DNA of 64,000 nt from Brachypodium distachyon (Eukaryota > Streptophyta > Magnoliopsida > Poales > Poaceae), in NCBI RefSeq assembly GCF_000005505.3, contig NC_016134.3:7794624-7858623 (forward strand), given 5' to 3'. The notes under the pieces are model-generated. The model ran no database searches and was not told the origin of the DNA. It worked only from the letters and a program-made list of their open reading frames with translations. Position 1 is the first letter of the stretch. Every line of letters begins with the position of its first letter. This document shows, one piece after another, positions 57,860 through 64,000 of the stretch. The position numbers and the translations under genes were made by a program.

Positions 57860-59045
57860 TCAGAGGCTTGGAATTGAATTGAGCTGAATACCAATTCCCC
57901 AGGAAACTGAATTGGACCTGAATTCGAATTCTGTTGTTTGGCTGCGCATTGAATTGGCACATGGAATTGAAATGAAACGCCAATTCCAATTTTTGTTTGG
58001 ATGGACAAAGTTTGGAATTGTATACTTATACGAGTACGAAACTTTTGCCTTGCTGTACATGTATCAAAATGAAAATGAATTCTTAGTGCATCAAATTAAA
58101 GGCCCGACTAGAATTCCTGTTTGGACGGACAAAATATAAATGAATTCCAATTCCTGTTTGGACGGACAAAATATATGCATATATTATGCATGTAGCATCG
58201 AGTTGTACATCAAGCAAATTTGAGCAATCAAAAAATACACCAACCTGGCAGCAGGCTGAACCGATTACAAAAGGCAAAAAATCCTTCGTCTCTTCTCTTC
58301 CTTCGTTTTCTTCAGTTATGAGGGAAAATTCAGACATGGTGCACCGTAACACACAGAATACTCCCTGACGTTTGGAAGGGGTTGCTGCGACGGGGAGCAC
58401 GCCATGCATGGTTGCAGGCGGAGCTTGGTGCCTGGAGAGGGAAGGAGCGCGGGGTTCTGCTCTAGGATCTGGAAAGGGAAAGGGTCGACGGTGGCTGGAG
58501 AACTGCAACAGAGAGGGAGGAGGGAATGGGGGAAGAGCAGGATTCTGCTGTGGGGATCTTGAAGGGGAAGGGGCCGCGGTGGATGGAGAACGGGCGGCCG
58601 TGGCAGAGCGCGGCGTGGACCTCCGGACCCGGGACTGAAGGGATGCGGTAGGTGGGAAGGGGGCGGGGATGGGGGCGAGGTTGCCGGAGAACGGGCGCAG
58701 GTGGCAGTCTGGCATAGCGTGGCGTGGATCTGCGCCGGTTGCTGCCGTCGACCGCCGCGCGCCCTCGGCCGGCAGTCGCCCGCCCAGTGTGCTCGCCCCT
58801 CTTCTTTCCCCAATTTCTTCTCTGCCGTAAGAAAACGCTTCGGGAAGGATGCAGGATGAATTCTGGGAAATACGGAGCTCCTGGGGTCGGAATCGCGGGA
58901 CGGACGAGCCATGCGCTAGAAAAACGATTCGGAATTCGTTCCCATTCCGGCCATTGATTCCAGCGACATCCAAACGGTGGAATTGAGCCATCGAATATCG
59001 ATTCTCAATTCCGTGGCTCGATACGTACGACCAAACGGGGCGTTA
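57860..59045. mobile_element. Putative DNA transposon rich in AATTCC motifs
   Basis: The left part (57860-58175) and right part (58918-59040) are both dense in GGAATTG/CAATTCC motifs in opposite sense, ending near CCAAACGGGGC, a style seen in Harbinger-like grass elements. A 27-bp block, AATTCCTGTTTGGACGGACA plus AAATATA, is repeated at 58113 and 58147. The GC-rich interior (58370-58900) has a 302-codon minus-strand frame (58083-58991) of Pro/Ser/Arg low complexity and internal repetition. I do not regard this as a gene. Boundaries approximate. Confidence 0.4.
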
Positions 59046-59695
59046 GATATACTGCCCCTCGGAGATAAATACATCCGTGTTCCTAATTTTGTTGTCGTGG
59101 TGTCAGTTTAGTACTAAAACTATAAAACTGAACACCTTAGTCCTAATTTTATGATAAGTGATGCACATGAGGTCCTAAGCTCGCTCACGTTGACCGCGTA
59201 CACATCAGCTCAGAGGCGTTTGGCAGGAGTTTTGTCGATGCGACGGTTGGGATTTTTTGCAGAAAACCTCCTATAAAAATGTGGTCACCTTCTTCTGTCT
59301 GTTTCCTCGTCCTCTCTCGTCACTGCCGCTGCCGTGACAACGAGGTCGATGGCCAGCTCCTCCGTGTCAGCGAAAGGGAAGGAGGACTCAGCCCCTCTAG
59401 CATCAGATTCAAGGCTTTCCTCCGATGCTGCCCTTGCTCGGTGAAATGCATGTGACCGTGATTCTTTTTTTCTGAAAAAAAACCCAACCACCGCGTCAGC
59501 AAAATTTCTGCCAAACGCCCCTGAGCCAACGTGTACGCGGTCAACATACCTACCAGATGAGTCCGAGCGAGCTTAGGACCTCGCTTGCACCACTTATCAT
59601 AAAATTAGTACTAAAGTGTTCAGTTTTAGGACTAAACTGACAATAAAAGTAAGACCGCGGTTGTATTTACCTCTTACCCCTTCCAAAGAGGCTAA
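59046..59695. mobile_element. Long inverted-repeat (foldback) element
   Basis: Left arm 59055-59270 and right arm 59465-59690 are inverse homologues. Shared stretches include AAAACTGAACAC, TAATTTTATGATAAGTG, AGGTCCTAAGCTCGCTC, TTGACCGCGTACAC and GGCGTTTGGCAG. The 190-bp core has no credible coding. Arms of about 200 bp suggest a MULE-type or other foldback element; the target-site duplication is not certain. Confidence 0.72.
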
Positions 59696-60613
59696 ACCTA
59701 CACAGAACCTGGATGAACGGACGACGGTGGGAGTAAATGAACTTTTTCGAAGTAGGAGAATGAGTCCATCCTTTTTCGTTTAGTGTTACGCACGGTGCAA
59801 GTCGAGCGGGCGTGACATTGCTTGAGCATTGGTGAAAAAAGAAGGCAACCTAGTAAAAATGGATGAGAGTAAGGGTGGAAAAGGCAAAACAAAAAGAGGG
59901 AGCAAGAGGGGGCCGTTACAATGAAAAGGCAAAACAAAGAGCTGCAACGGTGCTGGGGATACATCTCGCACAAACGAACAACGTCTAATCAACAATTTTA
60001 CATCGATACAAAGCCTAGACTGCAAATACTTTACACATAGGATCTACGACCTAGGCATTAATCTAAGCTAAATCCACAGTTACAATGACCGGAACGGACT
60101 CGAGCCGAACAACGCAAGCACAAAGGCAAAAACTGTCTCACGAGCAGATTTGGCTGGAGCTCATTCCGGAGTCTTGATGGCGTACCGTCTTGATGACATT
60201 TCAATATTTCGTCATTCCATCACCTAAAATGGTAGAACATAAGTGGAACATGTAAACGTCTGACGGTAAAGGTGTGAATAACGCAATCCCATTGCTACTC
60301 ATAACACACATTCAGAAAGCAGCGTGAAAGAGCTCAAGTTCTCTATGTTCAAACTGTTTTGCTTACATAGCATCAGGATTCATTGTAAATCACCAATTAA
60401 ACCTGTTGACCACCGATTACATTTCAAGTGGCAGAACAACAAATCAGGTCTTCTAGTGGTTACGTTTCAGATCCAATAGTTAGTAAAGAAAGCAACTAAC
60501 TAGCTTACCCTTCTATTTTGGAGGGTACATGCATGCTTTTGATGTTTCAAAACACGGGTACAGGTGAAAAACATCAGGTAACGAAACATAGGTAATCTTG
60601 CTAACCTGCAGTC
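59696..60613 (-). other. FCA 3' UTR and downstream region
   Basis: The stretch downstream of the FCA stop (minus strand, toward lower coordinates) has no other gene. The region nearest the stop, about 60000-60613, is the likely 3' UTR. No polyadenylation signal can be fixed with confidence. Confidence 0.4.
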
Positions 60614-63600
60614 TCAATTTTTCCAAGAACGCTCCTGAGCAGCTTGAATTCCCTGCATGAAGCCACGAAATTAAGTGATGCCGGGTGAAATTCTTAATCT
60701 GTGCTCAAGATATTTGAGATCTGATGCAATAGATTACCTGCTGAATCCTACTGGGATCAATAGAGCCAGTGGCCTGTAACTGAGTATAGTTTAATTCCTG
60801 TAATTTAAAAATTCAGATCTCACAAAATTTACAGATTCAACGGTTGAAACAATTAGAAAGACCGAATTGCAACATTGCCATCTTCAGAATATACTTCTCT
60901 CCATTGTTATCATAAAGTTCTCTACGATCATAAATGCAATTCACCAGAGAAGTTCACATTATTATCTCTATAAATTGAAATTACGGCTGAAGAAACTGAA
61001 TGGTAACCTGCTGTTTCATCTGCATTTGTGTTTGTCCTTGTAGCGGCTGAGGATGTTGTTGGATAGATTGCATAGTTGGAATTGTTTGAGCCTGCGGGGG
61101 TGACTGAAGTTGCTGCGCAGCAAGCTTTTGTTGGTGCTGCTGAAGCAAAATAAGTTTTTGATGTTGCTGCTGCTGCTGCTGCTCGTACAGTAGATACTCT
61201 TCAGGCTTCTCCCACTACAACACAATAGTTCAATAAAATGAAACCCCAAAGATTTCAAACAGGATGATATGTGACAATATAGTATTGATTCTTCACCTTA
61301 CTCTCTCGAGTCATGCTATTGTAGTAATATTTAAAACCTTCAGGAGAGGTATGTTCAGTCCAATTGCAGGTTAAAGAAACTGCAGATGAATTGACCTGCT
61401 GTGGAATTGCATTAATGTTTGTCGGAACAACAGCAGCCAGAGCCCCAGGGGTACTGGATTGAACCATAGGCTGTCCCTGCAAATGGTAATTGAGCCCGTG
61501 AAAAAGTACACACAAACATTGAATCAGTGTCAAATGTAAACACATCACAACATACAACAAAGGACAAACTGAGAACATAATTATGAGAAGGAAGCAAACG
61601 AAAGAGGCCATGCATAGCGAATCTGAATTTGATATTAAAAGAAAGTGTCTTCTCATTGCATAGCTGGATCAGAAATTTACCTGTTGTTTAGGAACCTGCG
61701 TATGTGGTTGCTGATTAAGGTTAGGTTGCTGCTGGTGCTGCTGCATTAGCTGCAGCTGTTGCTGAAGCTGGAAAATTGCCTGCTGTGAAGATTGATAACT
61801 GGACTGCAAAGCTGCCTGCTGTTGGAGTAGCAACTGTGGTGCTTGCGAAGGCATCTGCTGCATTGCCTGTTGAAGCATCTGTGGTGCAACATTAGAGGTG
61901 AGTTGCTGTTGGCCAGGAACAGCTTGCATGAGATTAGACTGAACAGCTGAAGGCGCCTGTAGAGCGCCTGCAGAAGTATTTTGCTGCGTCAATGGCTGTG
62001 ATACAGGAAGCTGGCCAGGTAGTGGCATAGCTGGTATATGCTGGCTAAGAGAACTAGGTCCCAAGGATTGTGGGACATGATGCTGCCCGATTTGTTGAAG
62101 CTGTCCTTGCTGGGCATTCTGCAATTGTACAGGAAAATTGTGCAGTGGCCCAGGTGCCTTTTGCAAGGGCAGGATCTGCTGCCCCCCTAGGTGATGCCCT
62201 TGTGAGATGGAAGGGTTCATGCCCTAGAAAGTAAAAGCATCATGACTAAGTGCATGAAACAATTAAATCAAAGGCAATTCATGAACATCAGAAATCCTAA
62301 TACGGCCGTGTACCATATGAGATGAAGTCGGCAGAGCAGTCTGAGTTGATAAAGAACCATTCCCATGGAACATCTGAGGTCGAAAAGCAGCCTATGATGT
62401 TGCAGAATCAAAGTAAGTAAATGGGCTGAGAAAAAGTAACACTGCAGTAAAGGCTTGGCTTGAACCATACATTATCTGCTGATGCAACACTGCCGCCCAT
62501 CAGGCCCATATGATTGTCAGATCCAAAGTTATTATTAAACTGATGAGGTGCCATTGAGTTCGGGCTTGATGGGTGCCAAGAGTCTGGTGGCATATGTCGA
62601 CCTCTTGGCTCATCAAGATTGGCTGTCGGCCTAAGTATAAGAAAAATAGCAATTAGTGGACTCGTTTAAGTAGGATGATGCTCAGTTTAATAGACTGACT
62701 ACGGAGTCAACCAAAAAAAGAAAAACATGAATTGTTCTATAGCATAAAGACTGTGTTCTCTATACCATTACTGCATATCCATACTCATGCTGTTGACAAT
62801 TGCGCTTCATTTAAAACCATCAATCCTTACGAATCTCCAATAAAAATTATAGCTCAGCACGTGCAGAGCCAGGAGCAAACCATATGCAGTTTTTTCGCTT
62901 AAAGTCTATCATTAACTGTCCTGTTGTAAAAACTTGAACAGTTCTAAGAGGTAACCAAACCTGATAACAAGTGCTGCATCGGATCGAGGACTGACACCAG
63001 GACCTCCAAATGCAGGGCCACCCCTAACCAAAATAAGATAAATCAAACTGCAGTAATGGTGATGACAGTAATTGTCTAATGTAAAATAAACCTAAGTTAG
63101 TGCGGAGTTAGAAAATAAGCAAATGAAAATACAATCAAGTTCTTAAACACCTTGATTCTCCAGGTCTAGGCCTCTTAGGATCAGCGAATCGAACTATTAG
63201 TGGTTGCTCACACCCCTATCAACACAATGGATACAGTAAGTATTCAGAAAGCAAAAGGCAGAACTAGTCAGTTGAAGCAAAAATTACCCTCATTACATAG
63301 GTCCCGCTAAGAGAATTCATGGCTGCCAGTGCAGGTTCTTTTGAAGAGAATTTGACAAACCCACAACCTGCATATTTTTACATGTATTACAACAAGTTTC
63401 AATAAAAGAGTAGATTGAAGAAACATAGAAAAAATGAACATAAACAAACCTCGGCTCTGCCTCATTCCATCTTTCATAATGTAAACATCTTCCACATGAC
63501 CAAATGGAGAAAAAATCTACAAAAATATATATTAAACACAGATATAATTTAATATACATGGTTCTGAACTAGAGTGATTTTATCATCACTTCATAAAAAA

Positions 63601-63765
63601 CATACATTGGTTACAGATAGATGAGAAATTTCTCCGCCCACAATATTCTTGCAATCAAGAGAACTTATATTGAGTGCAAGATCCAACAGTCCCTTACCTC
63701 TTCAATCTCCTTTGCAGTTGCCTGCTTATTCAGTGATGCAACAAACAGTTTGTGTTCAATAGATC
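60614..63765 (-). CDS. FCA: FCA flowering-time RNA-binding protein (RRM2, Gln-rich region, WW domain), partial
   Basis: Minus strand, eleven exons from the right edge: 63765-63698, 63516-63450, 63367-63288, 63215-63151, 63023-62961, 62630-62471, 62391-62314, 62223-61681, 61476-61297, 61214-61008, 60797-60738, then 60652-60614 with TGA; all phases agree. The first three or four give an RRM: KLFVASLNKQATAKEIEEIF (RNP2), then MRQSRGCGFVKFS (RNP1). Next come RPGESR, a Pro/Gly/Gln-rich linker with long Q tracts, and a WW domain (WTEHTSPEGFKYYYNSMTRE, second Trp in the next exon). FCA is a nuclear protein that promotes proximal polyadenylation and flowering in Arabidopsis; its WW domain binds the polyadenylation factor FY. 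The N-terminus and RRM1 lie beyond 64000. A (CAG/CAA)n glutamine tract is at about 61160-61182. Confidence 0.95.
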
Positions 63766-64000
63766 CTAGCAAATTAATAGAGAAAAAAAATGATAAATCA
63801 ATCAATAAGAACATAAAAAAAGATATGAAGAAAATGGATTTCATTTACAAGTCAACATAATTGTGTTCTCTCAATAGTTTTATCTAGACAAAGTGGGAAC
63901 AAAAACAATTAAAGATTCTTAGAAGTGCGAGTACTATCTGTTAGAATAGGAAACATGTGCAGATGTTGAACAAATGAAAAAAAAAAGGAACATGAGAAGT
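63766..64000 (-). other. FCA: FCA intron at the right edge of the window
   Basis: AT-rich DNA upstream (in gene sense) of the exon that starts at 63765. It contains no exon I can recognise and continues past the window. Confidence 0.6.

Noticed and set aside
58083..58991. 302-codon minus-strand frame
   Set aside because: Pro/Ser/Arg-rich low complexity over internally repeated GC-rich DNA inside a likely transposon; other frames in the same stretch are also open; no domain.

Overview
The window is nuclear DNA from a grass, probably a pooid and possibly a Triticeae species. The genes are intron-rich with GT-AG junctions. Stowaway-type MITEs with CTCCCTCCGT ends and TA target-site duplications (TSDs) sit in introns and spacers. 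Nested retrotransposons fill about 22-35 kb. Species and family names are inferred by recognition, not by database search.

Layout. (1) 1-3.5 kb: last three exons of a SEC14/CRAL-TRIO lipid-transfer protein (+). (2) 4.5-15.2 kb: two tandem genes for 40S ribosomal protein S19 (RPS19), about 5.8 kb apart, both with ribosomal-protein promoter motifs. Copy 2 has lost a canonical splice acceptor, and a third partial copy of its 3' flank lies beyond an LTR-like fragment. (3) 16.6-21.0 kb: an intact plant AGC-VIII (D6PK/G11A-type) protein kinase. (4) 22.2-35.3 kb: a transposon and organelle-DNA graveyard. It holds a nuclear plastid 23S rRNA fragment, a tRNA-derived SINE with a 9-bp TSD, a copia remnant, a decayed LINE split by a solo LTR with a 5-bp TSD, gypsy-type LTR/leader pairs flanking arrays of degenerate repeats, and a foldback DNA element. 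(5) 38.3-42.1 kb: an atypical NLR-like gene with an LRR tail and a P-loop lacking the catalytic lysine; a TIR element sits at the end of its putative first coding exon. (6) 45.6-52.0 kb: a complete 12-exon PP2A scaffold subunit A gene (587 codons). (7) 52.5-59.7 kb: repeats and a frameshifted NHX-type cation/H+ antiporter pseudogene (-). (8) 60.6 kb to the right edge: the 3' two thirds of FCA (-), a flowering-time RNA-binding protein, with RRM2, Gln-rich region and WW domain.

The genes are ordinary euchromatic genes and do not form an operon or an obvious pathway. I see no convincing new multi-gene system. The most informative features are structural: RPS19 duplication with splice-site decay, the transposon at an NLR exon boundary, the lysine-less NLR P-loop, and several insertions datable from intact TSDs.
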